From NCBI RefSeq assembly GCF_014842265.1, contig NZ_JACYVI010000001.1, forward strand, positions 1,035,461 to 1,099,460: a stretch of 64,000 nt of DNA, read 5' to 3'. Below the pieces are notes generated by a model, which searched no databases, was not told where the DNA came from, and saw only the letters and a list, made by a program, of their open reading frames with translations. The translations under genes and the position numbers were made by a program. The stretch comes from Pseudomonas sp. CFBP 13711. GTDB lineage: Bacteria > Pseudomonadota > Gammaproteobacteria > Pseudomonadales > Pseudomonadaceae. The number at the start of each line of letters is the position of its first letter. Position 1 is the first letter of the stretch. This document shows, in pieces, positions 8,717 to 17,235 of the stretch.

Positions 8717-10324
8717 TTGAAATCGACATTCAAACTCGCAACATTGCGCAGCGCGATCGCACTGGCGGTATTCAGCGTCGCGGTCGGCGTATCGGCCAAG
8801 CCTCTGGTGGTCTGCACCGAAGCCAGCCCGGAAGGTTTCGACACGGCGCTCTACACCACGGCCGTGACCGCCGATGCGTCGGCGGAAACCATTTACAACC
8901 GTCTGGTGGATTTCAGGCCAGGCACCACGGAAATCGTCCCGGCATTGGCCGACACGTGGGAGATCAGCGATGACGGCCTGACCTACACGTTCCACCTGCG
9001 CAAGGGCGTCAAGTTTCACACCACCGACTACTTCAAACCGACCCGCGAGATGAACGCCGATGACGTGGTCTGGAGCTTCCAGCGTCAACTGGACCCCAAC
9101 CACCCGTGGCACAAACAGTCGCAGGTCGGCTACCCGTACTTCGAGAGCATGGGTTTCAAAGAGCTGCTGAAGAACGTCGAGAAAGTGGACGACAGCACCG
9201 TCAAGTTCACCCTGACCCGCCGCGAAGCGCCGTTCCTGGCGGACGTCGCCATGGCCTTTGCTTCGATTTACTCGGCTGAATACGCCGATCAGCTGCTCAA
9301 GGCCAACAAGACCGATAACCTCAACAGCCAGCCCATCGGCACCGGTCCGTTCGTCTTCCAGCGCTACGCAAAGGATGCTCAGGTTCGCTTCAAGGCCAAC
9401 GCGGATTATTTCCGGGGCAAGCCGCCGGCTGACGCTCTGATCTTTGCCATCGCCACCGACAGCAACGTGCGCCTGCAGAAGCTCAAGGCAAACGAATGTC
9501 AGATCGCCCTGTATCCGAAGCCCGATGACATCCCGAACATCAAGAAAGACCCGAGCCTGAAGATCGACGAACTGAACGCGATGACCACCGCGTACGTCGC
9601 CATGAACACCACGCACAAGTACATGAGTGACGTGCGGGTGCGTAAAGCGATCGAGATCGCGTTTGATAAAGAAGCCTACGTCAACGCCCTGTTCGGCAAA
9701 GGCAACGCCACCGTCGCCGTGAACCCGTATCCGGACACGCTGCTGGGCTACAACAAAGACCTGAAAAACCCTGCTCACGATCTGGACAAGGCCCGCGCTT
9801 TGCTCAAGGAAGCCGGCGTTCCTGAAGGCACCGTGCTGACCCTGTTCACCCGCAACGGCGGTGGCGCGACCAACCCGAACCCGACCATGGGCGCACAAAT
9901 GATGCAGGCCGACCTGGCCAAAGTCGGCATTAAGTTAGATATACGCGTCATGGAATGGGGCGAAATGCTCAAACGTGCCAAAAACGGCGAACACGACATG
10001 GTGTCGGCCGGCTGGGCAGGTGACAATGGTGACCCTGATAACTTCCTGACTCCACTGCTCAGCTGCGAGGCCGCTAAAAACGGCGAAAACTACTCGCGCT
10101 GGTGCAATCAGAAGTTCCAGACGTTGATCGATCAGGCGCGGGAAAAAACCGACCCGGCCGAACGCGCTTCGCTTTACGAGCAGGCTCAAGTGATCTTCAA
10201 CCAGGATTTGCCATGGATCAGCATGGCCCATACCAAAATGTTCACTGCAATGCGCCATAACGTGGAGGGTTACCACATCAGCCCTCTCACCACTAATAAC
10301 TTCGCTACCACCCAAGTGAAGTAG
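8717..10324 (+). CDS. dppA4: Dipeptide ABC transporter periplasmic binding protein (DppA paralogue 4)
   Basis: Family 5 binding protein, 535 residues, the most divergent of the four: it begins KPLVVCTEASPEGFDTALY and lacks several positions shared by the first three, and it is the copy joined to the permease genes. The start is probably TTG at 8717, with GGAG 8 bases upstream and a good signal peptide (KSTFKLATLRSAIALAVFS...VSA-KP). A GTG at 8708 overlaps that ribosome site, and the open frame to 8666 precedes it. Only 95 bases separate it from opdP. The hairpin between this gene and dppB may let the binding protein be made in excess over the permease. Confidence 0.92.
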   Translation: MKSTFKLATLRSAIALAVFSVAVGVSAKPLVVCTEASPEGFDTALYTTAVTADASAETIYNRLVDFRPGTTEIVPALADTWEISDDGLTYTFHLRKGVKFHTTDYFKPTREMNADDVVWSFQRQLDPNHPWHKQSQVGYPYFESMGFKELLKNVEKVDDSTVKFTLTRREAPFLADVAMAFASIYSAEYADQLLKANKTDNLNSQPIGTGPFVFQRYAKDAQVRFKANADYFRGKPPADALIFAIATDSNVRLQKLKANECQIALYPKPDDIPNIKKDPSLKIDELNAMTTAYVAMNTTHKYMSDVRVRKAIEIAFDKEAYVNALFGKGNATVAVNPYPDTLLGYNKDLKNPAHDLDKARALLKEAGVPEGTVLTLFTRNGGGATNPNPTMGAQMMQADLAKVGIKLDIRVMEWGEMLKRAKNGEHDMVSAGWAGDNGDPDNFLTPLLSCEAAKNGENYSRWCNQKFQTLIDQAREKTDPAERASLYEQAQVIFNQDLPWISMAHTKMFTAMRHNVEGYHISPLTTNNFATTQVK

Positions 10325-10333
10325 AAGAAGAAT

Positions 10334-10365
10334 CCGGCGGGCTCTATTACCCAGAGACCCGCCGG
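10334..10365 (+). other. Stable intercistronic hairpin between dppA4 and dppB
   Basis: CCGGCGGG (10334-10341) pairs perfectly with CCCGCCGG (10358-10365), and CTCT (10342-10345) with AGAG (10353-10356) inside. There is no T-tract; a second small TACCT/AGGTA hairpin follows at 10366-10380. The position fits an mRNA stabiliser or processing site that raises DppA4 over DppBCDF. Confidence 0.55.
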
Positions 10366-10388
10366 TACCTGATGAGGTACACGAGAAG

Positions 10389-11399
10389 ATGTTTAGTTTT
10401 ATCGCTCGCCGAGTGGGGTTGCTCATACCCACCTTCTTCGGCATCACCTTGCTGACCTTCGCCCTGATTCGCCTGATTCCGGGTGACCCTGTCGAAGTCA
10501 TGATGGGTGAACGCCGGGTCGATCCGGAAATGCACGCCCAAGCCATGGAACGTCTTGGCCTGAACAAACCCCTTTATGCGCAATACATCGATTACGTCGG
10601 CAAGCTCGCCCATGGCGACCTGGGCGAATCGCTGCGTACGCGCACGAGCGTGTGGTCCGAATTCACTTCGCTGTTCCCGGCAACACTGGAACTGTCGATT
10701 GCGGCGCTGATCTTCGCAGGCATTCTCGGTCTGCTGGCCGGTGTCATTGCGGCACTGAAGCGAGGGTCCCTGTTCGACCATGGGGTCATGGGTATCTCCC
10801 TGGCGGGGTACTCGATGCCGATCTTCTGGTGGGGCCTGATCCTGATCATGTTCTTCTCGGTATCCCTGGGCTGGACCCCGGTATCGGGCCGTATCGACCT
10901 TCTGTACGACATTCCCCCCAGAACCGGTTTCATGCTGATCGACACCCTGCTCAGCGACGAAGAAGGTTCGTTCATGGACGCTCTGCGTCACTTGATTCTG
11001 CCGGCCATCGTGCTGGGTACCATTCCGCTGGCGGTCATCGCCCGGATGACACGCTCCTCGATGCTCGAAGTCCTGCGTGAAGACTACGTGCGCACTGCGC
11101 GCGCCAAGGGTCTGTCGCCGGCTCGCGTGGTGTTCGTTCACGGTCTGCGCAACGCGCTGATCCCGGTGCTGACGGTGTTCGGTCTGCAGGTGGGCACGCT
11201 GCTGGCCGGTGCGGTGCTGACCGAAACGATCTTCTCCTGGCCGGGCATCGGCAAGTGGCTGATCGAAGCCATCGGCGCCCGTGACTACCCTGTCGTGCAA
11301 AACGGCATCCTGCTAATCGCCTGCCTGGTGATTCTGGTCAACTTCGTGGTGGACATCCTCTACGGCTTTGCCAACCCACGCATTCGTCATCAGCGCTGA
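10389..11399 (+). CDS. dppB: Dipeptide ABC transporter permease DppB
   Basis: Inner membrane permease, 336 residues, with the N-terminal signature MFSFIARRVGLLIPTFFGIT, about six membrane segments, and the EAA loop (REDYVRTARAKGLSP, about residues 231-245) that couples to the ATPases. The family's long periplasmic loop between the fourth and fifth helices (RIDLLYDIPPRTGFML...) is intact. GAGG and AGAAG precede the ATG. It is the first permease of the dppBCDF operon; dppC follows after 11 bases. Confidence 0.97.
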   Translation: MFSFIARRVGLLIPTFFGITLLTFALIRLIPGDPVEVMMGERRVDPEMHAQAMERLGLNKPLYAQYIDYVGKLAHGDLGESLRTRTSVWSEFTSLFPATLELSIAALIFAGILGLLAGVIAALKRGSLFDHGVMGISLAGYSMPIFWWGLILIMFFSVSLGWTPVSGRIDLLYDIPPRTGFMLIDTLLSDEEGSFMDALRHLILPAIVLGTIPLAVIARMTRSSMLEVLREDYVRTARAKGLSPARVVFVHGLRNALIPVLTVFGLQVGTLLAGAVLTETIFSWPGIGKWLIEAIGARDYPVVQNGILLIACLVILVNFVVDILYGFANPRIRHQR

Positions 11400-11410
11400 G
11401 ATCCCTTTTT

Positions 11411-12322
11411 ATGAGCACACCTACTCCCGTAGCAGCAGTCGATCAAAGCCTGCTCTACCCGTCCGTTTACAAAGAGTTCTGGCAGCACTTTTCCAAGAAC
11501 AAAGGCGCCGTCGCCGGTCTGGTGTTCATGCTGGTGATCGTGTTCTGCGCCCTGTTCGCGCCGTGGGTTGCCCCCCATGATCCGAGCGAGCAATACCGCG
11601 ACTTCCTGCTGACCCCGCCGGTCTGGCTGGAAGGCGGCCAATGGCAGTTTCTGCTGGGGACCGATGAACTGGGCCGCGACCTGCTGTCGCGTCTGATCCA
11701 GGGTTCGCGCCTGTCGCTGCTGATCGGTCTGTCGTCGGTGGTGATGTCGCTGATTCCGGGGATTCTCATGGGTCTGCTGGCCGGTTTCTTCCCGAAGATC
11801 CTCGGCCCGACCATCATGCGTCTGATGGACATCATGCTGGCGCTGCCATCGCTGCTGCTGGCTGTGGCCATCGTCGCGATCCTCGGCCCAGGCCTGATCA
11901 ATACCGTCATCGCCATTGCCATCGTTTCGCTGCCGTCCTACGTACGTCTGACCCGTGCAGCGGTCATGGGCGAGCTGAACCGTGACTACGTGACCGCCGC
12001 GCGTCTGGCCGGCGCAACGCTGCCGCGCCTGATGTTCATCACCGTGCTGCCCAACTGCATGGCGCCGCTGATCGTTCAGGCCACTCTGAGTTTCTCCTCG
12101 GCGATCCTCGACGCTGCGGCGCTGGGCTTCCTGGGTCTGGGTGTACAACCGCCGACGCCTGAGTGGGGCACCATGCTCGCTTCGGCCCGCGACTACATCG
12201 AACGCGCCTGGTGGGTGGTAAGCCTCCCGGGCCTGACCATTTTGCTCAGCGTGCTGGCAATCAACCTGATGGGCGACGGTCTGCGCGATGCGCTGGACCC
12301 GAAACTCAAGAACGCCGCCTGA
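11411..12322 (+). CDS. dppC: Dipeptide ABC transporter permease DppC
   Basis: Second transmembrane subunit, 303 residues, pairing with DppB. It has the OppC_N region ([19 protein letters not shown]), the conserved HPDPSEQ-like stretch ([11 protein letters not shown]), [18 protein letters not shown], and the EAA loop [19 protein letters not shown] (about residues 191-209). Six membrane helices can be drawn. The end [31 protein letters not shown] is canonical. The gene stops 10 bases before dppD, whose ribosome site overlaps the dppC end, so translation is probably coupled. Confidence 0.97.
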   Translation: MSTPTPVAAVDQSLLYPSVYKEFWQHFSKNKGAVAGLVFMLVIVFCALFAPWVAPHDPSEQYRDFLLTPPVWLEGGQWQFLLGTDELGRDLLSRLIQGSRLSLLIGLSSVVMSLIPGILMGLLAGFFPKILGPTIMRLMDIMLALPSLLLAVAIVAILGPGLINTVIAIAIVSLPSYVRLTRAAVMGELNRDYVTAARLAGATLPRLMFITVLPNCMAPLIVQATLSFSSAILDAAALGFLGLGVQPPTPEWGTMLASARDYIERAWWVVSLPGLTILLSVLAINLMGDGLRDALDPKLKNAA

Positions 12323-12332
12323 GGACGTCCGA

Positions 12333-13301
12333 ATGTCTCTTTTAAACATCAAGAACCTCAACGTGCGCTTTGGCGACGCCACGGCCACCCCGGTGGTCGA
12401 CGGCCTGGATCTGGCCGTCGACAAGGGCGAAGTACTGGCAATCGTGGGCGAATCGGGTTCGGGTAAATCCGTGACCATGATGGCGCTCATGGGCCTGATC
12501 GAGCACCCCGGCATCGTCACCGCCGACGCCCTGGTCTTCGACGGCAAGGACATGCTCACGCTCAATGCGCGCCAGCGTCGCAAGATCGTCGGCAAAGACA
12601 TGTCGATGGTCTTCCAGGACCCGATGACTGCGCTGAACCCAAGCTACACCGTGGGCTTCCAGATCAAGGAAGTGCTCAAGCAGCATTTGGGTCTGTCGGG
12701 GCGTGCGGCCCATCAGCGCGCACTGGAGCTGTTGCAGAAGGTGGAAATCCCGGGCGCCGCACAGCGTCTGGACGCCTACCCGCACCAACTGTCGGGCGGC
12801 ATGAGCCAGCGCGTCGCGATCGCCATGGCCATCGCTGGCGAGCCGAAGCTGCTGATCGCCGACGAACCGACCACCGCGCTGGACGTGACCATTCAGGCGC
12901 AGATCATGGACCTGCTGCTGGCCCTGCAAAAAGAGCAGGACATGGCGCTGGTGCTCATTACGCACGACCTCGCCGTGGTGGCTGAAACCGCTCAGCGGGT
13001 TTGCGTGATGTATGCCGGTCAAGCCGTGGAAGTGGGTCAGGTGCCGGGGCTGTTCGACGTCCCTGCGCACCCGTACAGCGAAGCACTGCTGGCGGCGATT
13101 CCCGAGCACAGCATGGGCGCCGCGCGCCTGTCGACACTGCCCGGTATTGTCCCGGGTCGCTACGACCGTCCAAGTGGCTGCCTGCTCTCGCCGCGCTGCC
13201 CGTACGTCCAGGACAAATGCCGCCAGCAACGCCCGGGCCTAGACCCGAAAGCACATAGCCTGGCGCGTTGCTTCTTTCCGCTGAATCAGGAGGTGGCGTG
13301 A
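12333..13301 (+). CDS. dppD: Dipeptide ABC transporter ATPase DppD
   Basis: Cytoplasmic ATP-hydrolysing subunit, 322 residues. Walker [10 protein letters not shown]-loop [12 protein letters not shown], signature [14 protein letters not shown] and Walker [13 protein letters not shown] are all present, and the C-terminal oligopeptide-transporter extension carries the Cys cluster ([14 protein letters not shown]) typical of DppD/OppD. The ATG at 12333 is placed by GAGGACG just upstream; the open frame extends to 12288 inside dppC without a ribosome site. Its stop overlaps the dppF start by one base (TGATGA). Confidence 0.97.
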   Translation: MSLLNIKNLNVRFGDATATPVVDGLDLAVDKGEVLAIVGESGSGKSVTMMALMGLIEHPGIVTADALVFDGKDMLTLNARQRRKIVGKDMSMVFQDPMTALNPSYTVGFQIKEVLKQHLGLSGRAAHQRALELLQKVEIPGAAQRLDAYPHQLSGGMSQRVAIAMAIAGEPKLLIADEPTTALDVTIQAQIMDLLLALQKEQDMALVLITHDLAVVAETAQRVCVMYAGQAVEVGQVPGLFDVPAHPYSEALLAAIPEHSMGAARLSTLPGIVPGRYDRPSGCLLSPRCPYVQDKCRQQRPGLDPKAHSLARCFFPLNQEVA

Positions 13302-14275
13302 TGAGCGAAATCGTACTGACCGCTCGTGACCTTACTCGTCACTACGATGTGTCCCGTGGGCTGTTCAAGCCCCATGCAACCGTGCGCGCGCTCAACGGCG
13401 TGTCGTTCGAACTCGAAGCCGGCAAGACCCTGGCGGTGGTCGGCGAGTCCGGCTGCGGCAAGTCGACACTGGCCCGCGCGCTGACGCTGATCGAAGAGCC
13501 TTCTTCGGGATCGCTGAAAATCGCCGGCCAGGAAGTCACCGGCGCGACCAAGGCGCAACGCAAACAGCTGCGCAAAGACGTGCAGATGGTGTTCCAGAGC
13601 CCGTATGCGTCGCTCAATCCGCGGCAGAAAGTCGGTGATCAACTGGGCGAGCCCCTGCTGATCAATACCAGTCTTTCCGCCGCCGAACGCCGCGAGAAAG
13701 TGCAGGCCATGATGGCCCAGGTCGGTCTGCGTCCCGAGCACTATCAGCGCTATCCGCACATGTTCTCCGGCGGTCAGCGTCAACGTATCGCGCTGGCGCG
13801 GGCGATGATGCTGCAGCCTAAAGTGCTGGTGGCGGACGAACCGACTTCCGCGCTCGACGTGTCGATTCAAGCGCAGGTGCTTAACCTGTTCATGGATCTG
13901 CAGCAAGAGTTCAACACGGGCTACGTGTTCATCTCCCACAACCTGGCGGTGGTGCGTCACGTCGCCGACACGGTGTTGGTGATGTACCTCGGTCGCCCGG
14001 CCGAGATGGGTCCCAAGGACGAGATCTATAACCGTCCGCTGCACCCGTACACTCAGGCGCTGCTGTCAGCGACTCCGACGATTCACCCGGACCCGTCGAA
14101 GCCGAAGATCAAAATCGTCGGCGAGCTGCCCAACCCGCTGAACCCGCCGTCAGGCTGCGCGTTCCACAAGCGCTGCCCGTACGCGACCGAGCGTTGCGCC
14201 GTCGAAGTGCCGGGGCTGCGTTGGGTCGACAACCGTCAGGTTGCCTGCCATTACGCGGAACAGTTTGTGGCGTGA
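13301..14275 (+). CDS. dppF: Dipeptide ABC transporter ATPase DppF
   Basis: Second ATPase, 324 residues, forming the nucleotide-binding pair with DppD. It shows Walker A GESGCGKST, Q-loop MVFQSPYASLNPRQKVGDQL, signature FSGGQRQRIALARAM and Walker B VLVADEPTSALD, with the C-terminal motif GCAFHKRCPYATERC. The ATG at 13301 shares a base with the dppD stop and has AGGAGG 7-12 bases upstream. A textbook terminator begins 13 bases after the stop, closing the whole peptide-uptake locus. Confidence 0.97.
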   Translation: MSEIVLTARDLTRHYDVSRGLFKPHATVRALNGVSFELEAGKTLAVVGESGCGKSTLARALTLIEEPSSGSLKIAGQEVTGATKAQRKQLRKDVQMVFQSPYASLNPRQKVGDQLGEPLLINTSLSAAERREKVQAMMAQVGLRPEHYQRYPHMFSGGQRQRIALARAMMLQPKVLVADEPTSALDVSIQAQVLNLFMDLQQEFNTGYVFISHNLAVVRHVADTVLVMYLGRPAEMGPKDEIYNRPLHPYTQALLSATPTIHPDPSKPKIKIVGELPNPLNPPSGCAFHKRCPYATERCAVEVPGLRWVDNRQVACHYAEQFVA

Positions 14276-14287
14276 TGGTTGAGTAAG

Positions 14288-14325
14288 AAAAAGGCCGTTG
14301 CGTGTGAGCGCAACGGCCTTTTTTT
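14288..14325 (+). terminator. Intrinsic terminator after dppF
   Basis: AAAAAGGCCGTTGCG (14288-14302) pairs with CGCAACGGCCTTTTT (14309-14323), loop TGTGAG, with a T-run to 14325. Flanking A and T runs make it usable in both directions, which suits the convergent piuB-like gene. Confidence 0.92.
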
Positions 14326-14335
14326 GTGGCTGGCG

Positions 14336-14358
14336 TAGGACCGGCTTTAGCCGGGAAT
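14336..14358. repeat. Single REP element, CCGGCTTTAGCCGGG type
   Basis: GTAGGACCGGCTTTAGCCGG followed by GAA, the same unit as the cluster at 44357-44492. Extragenic palindromic repeat between convergent genes. Confidence 0.7.
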
Positions 14359-14387
14359 GACCCGACAGGCTCACAACCAGAACGCTA

Positions 14388-16943
14388 TCAGTAAACATCC
14401 CGCCGATACCGCCCCTGCTCGATCAACTCCCGCACCGCATCCTCACCCAGCAGAGCGTTCAACGTTTCATCCACGCCAGCCGCCATGCCTTCCAAACTGC
14501 CGCAGATGTAAATCACAGCGCCCTCGGCCAGCCAGCGCCGCAGCTCATCAGCCGCCTCACGCAGCCGATCCTGCACATAGATTTTTTCAGCCTGATCCCG
14601 GGAAAACGCCAGGTCCAGACGCGCCAGATCGCCACTCGCCAGCCAGCCGTTAAGTTCGTACGCGCAGTGGAAATCGTGCGCCCTGTTTCGCTCGCCAAAC
14701 AGCAGCCAGTTGCGTTGCTCACCCGAAACGACGCGCGCCTTGAGCAAGCTGCGCAGGCCTGCCAGTCCGGTGCCGTTACCAATCAGAATCATCGGCGCAG
14801 GCTCGGCAGGCAGATGGAAACCGCTGTTGCGACGCACCCGCACGCTGACGGCGCCGCCCACGGCGACATGCTCGGTCAACCAGCCCGAACACAGCCCAAG
14901 GCTGCCATCGGGGTGCAGTTCCTGACGCACGATCAGCTGCAACACACCGTCCTCGGGAATCGAAGCGATTGAATACTCGCGCATGGCCAACGGCACCAGC
15001 TCATCGACCAGCGCCTGGGCGTGCAAGCCGACCAGATGACTGCGATTGACCGGCAGCTGTCGCGAGCACAAGGCTTGGCCGAGGGTCTCGCTCAAGCCGT
15101 CGACGGTGACCTGGGTGTCAGCAGCGATGCCCAACCCGGACAGGAACTGCTCGACCGCAGACGCCGGATTACGCGGCAATATCTCAACCAGATCGCCGGC
15201 CTCCCAAGCAGCCGCCGACTCACACGTCAGTCCCAGCAAGAACACTTTCGAACCCACGCTTCCGGGGTTCAGCCATTCCCGAGCCACCAGCGTCCAGCTC
15301 TGATACTCCGGCGCTTGCCAGACGGTCGTCGGCGTCGAGCCTGTCAGCTGGCCCAACTGCTGTTGCCAGTGTTGCAGCGCTACACCGTCGCCGCTGTCCA
15401 CTTCAACCGGCGCGAACAGCGTGTGTCCGCCGCGCTCCGCCAGCCAGCCGTGCAGCCGCTGAGCGAAACCGCAGAACTGTTGATACTGACGATCGCCCAG
15501 CCCAAGCACCGCGTAGTTGAGGTTCTCCAGCGCCAGCGGCCGGCCCAGCACCTTGCGCTCGAAGCCACGGGCGCTGTCCGGTGCCTCGCCGTCGCCGAAG
15601 GTGCTGACCACGAACAGTGCGTTGCGGCTCTGGTGCAGGTCCTGCTCGGTGATGTCGCCCAGCCGCTGCACCTTCACCGGCACCCCGGCAGTTTGCAGCT
15701 GGCCGGCCGTCTGCCAGGCGAGTTGCTCGGCGAACCCGCTCTGGCTGGCAAAGCCGATCAGCCACGCCGCGCCCTGCTCGCCCGTCATCGTCGACACTTC
15801 ACCGCGCGCATTGCGGATCTCGCGCTTCTTGCGTCGGCGGTCGAGGTAGAGCAGCCAGCCGGTGATGAAAAACAGCGGCATCAACAACGCGGCCACGGTC
15901 ACGACGATGCGCCCGATCAGGCCGAAGTAGCTGCCGGTGTGCAGGGCGTAGTTGCTGATTAACAGCTGCGCGCCGAGGCTTTTCTCTGTGTAACGCGACA
16001 CCGCCTTGAGGGAGCCATCGGCCGGGTCGAGGCTGATCTGGTTCAAGGCACGAGGGTGCGGCGCTGTTTTGAGGAGGTAAAACACCGTCGCCATCTGGCC
16101 CGGTGCCTGGGGCATGCGCAGGTTGTAGGTCTTGAGGTCCGGGCCGGCAGCGCTCTGGATGGTCTGCCAGATGGCGTCATAATCCGGGGCCGAAGCCGTG
16201 AGTTCCTTGGGCGCCTCTTTCACGACCGGGCCAGGACGCGGGCCGCCGCCACGGCGCTGTTCGCCCGCCACGGGAGGATCGCCAATCAGCTTGGTCATGC
16301 CGTTGCTGAACCAGTCGTAAGACCACATCAGCCCGGTGATCGCCAGCAGCAAATAGATGATCAGGCACCAGGTGCCGAACACCGAATGCAGGTCCCAATT
16401 GAAACTGCGTCCCTTCTTCGCCCAGTCCATGGTGAGCCAGACGCGCCAGTTCAGCGGCTTGCGCGGCCAGCGCAGATACAGCCCGGACAGGCAGAAGAAC
16501 ACGAGGATCAGCGTGCACGCCGCGGTGACTTGCTTGCCGTACTCCCCCGCGGCGAGGAATCGGTGCAGGTTGAGGATGAAACCGAAGAAATCCTGACCTA
16601 CGGCGTCCTCGGTGAACGCGCCGGTGTAGGGGTTGAAGTTGTGCATCTCGCCGCGACGCTGGCCCGGTGGCGGCTTGAACCAGACCTGAGCGACCTTGTC
16701 GCCGTCGACGTCAATGCGGAACATCGCCGCCGTGTCGTTGCCCTGGGCCTCGACCTTGCTGACCATTTCCGCCAGTGACAGTTGACGACCCTGAGGCTGC
16801 ACGAACAACACATCGGGGTTGAGCACGTCGAGTATTTCGTCCTCGAAAGAATACAGCGCGCCGGTGATCCCCATAAGGGCAAGCACCAGACCGGCCGTGA
16901 TTCCAAAGAACCAGTGCACTTGAAACAGGACTTTTTTCAACAC
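14388..16943 (-). CDS. piuB: PepSY membrane/flavodoxin/ferredoxin-reductase fusion, PiuB-like oxidoreductase
   Basis: Inner membrane electron-transfer protein of about 851 residues. Seen: an N-terminal PepSY-associated membrane part with four long hydrophobic segments (near residues 8-30, 140-160, 200-220 and 355-380), then a flavodoxin domain (ASQSGFAEQ, STFGDGEAPD, LGLGDRQYQQF), an FAD-binding domain (REYSIASIPEDG) and an NADP-binding domain (IGNGTGLAG, YICGSLEGMAAGV), as in the sulfite reductase flavoprotein. Inferred role: reducing ferric iron or siderophore in the periplasm with cytosolic NADPH, supported by its place beside the TonB receptor, the same order as PA4513-PA4514 in P. aeruginosa. 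The GTG at 16943 has GAGG at 8 bases; a GTG at 16961 is the longer alternative. A Fur-like half-site ATTCTCAT lies at 16998-17005. Confidence 0.88.
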   Translation of the reverse strand: MLKKVLFQVHWFFGITAGLVLALMGITGALYSFEDEILDVLNPDVLFVQPQGRQLSLAEMVSKVEAQGNDTAAMFRIDVDGDKVAQVWFKPPPGQRRGEMHNFNPYTGAFTEDAVGQDFFGFILNLHRFLAAGEYGKQVTAACTLILVFFCLSGLYLRWPRKPLNWRVWLTMDWAKKGRSFNWDLHSVFGTWCLIIYLLLAITGLMWSYDWFSNGMTKLIGDPPVAGEQRRGGGPRPGPVVKEAPKELTASAPDYDAIWQTIQSAAGPDLKTYNLRMPQAPGQMATVFYLLKTAPHPRALNQISLDPADGSLKAVSRYTEKSLGAQLLISNYALHTGSYFGLIGRIVVTVAALLMPLFFITGWLLYLDRRRKKREIRNARGEVSTMTGEQGAAWLIGFASQSGFAEQLAWQTAGQLQTAGVPVKVQRLGDITEQDLHQSRNALFVVSTFGDGEAPDSARGFERKVLGRPLALENLNYAVLGLGDRQYQQFCGFAQRLHGWLAERGGHTLFAPVEVDSGDGVALQHWQQQLGQLTGSTPTTVWQAPEYQSWTLVAREWLNPGSVGSKVFLLGLTCESAAAWEAGDLVEILPRNPASAVEQFLSGLGIAADTQVTVDGLSETLGQALCSRQLPVNRSHLVGLHAQALVDELVPLAMREYSIASIPEDGVLQLIVRQELHPDGSLGLCSGWLTEHVAVGGAVSVRVRRNSGFHLPAEPAPMILIGNGTGLAGLRSLLKARVVSGEQRNWLLFGERNRAHDFHCAYELNGWLASGDLARLDLAFSRDQAEKIYVQDRLREAADELRRWLAEGAVIYICGSLEGMAAGVDETLNALLGEDAVRELIEQGRYRRDVY

Positions 16944-17084
16944 CCTCGACACCTCACTCACCCGCTACGGCGCGCATTATGCGCACAAACGGCATACATT
17001 CTCATCTGTGGCTGATTCTTGATGCAAAACCTGGGGGACCGAGCTTGCCCTGCCACCCCGCGCTCACCCGGCCAACATAAATCC

Positions 17085-17176
17085 TGTAGGAGTGAGCTTG
17101 CTCGCGAAGAGGCCGGCACAGTCGCTGAAATCTTCAGCGACTGAACTCAGGTCTTCGCGAGCAAGCTCGCTCCCAC
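17085..17176. repeat. Inverted REP pair
   Basis: TGTAGGAGTGAGCTTGCTCG at 17085 and its reverse-complement partner CGCGAGCAAGCTCGCTCCCAC ending at 17176 flank a shorter central stem (CGCTGAAATCTTCAGCG). This is a common Pseudomonas extragenic palindrome, here between two minus-strand genes. Confidence 0.85.
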
Positions 17177-17235
17177 GAGGCAGTGGACTGATTCGATATT
17201 TCGGATCGTTCGCCGGACTTGTGGGAGTGACCGGA

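Noticed and set aside
16988..17008. Full Fur box upstream of the PepSY fusion gene
   Set aside because: Only a half-site (ATTCTCAT) matches; the other half fits at chance level.
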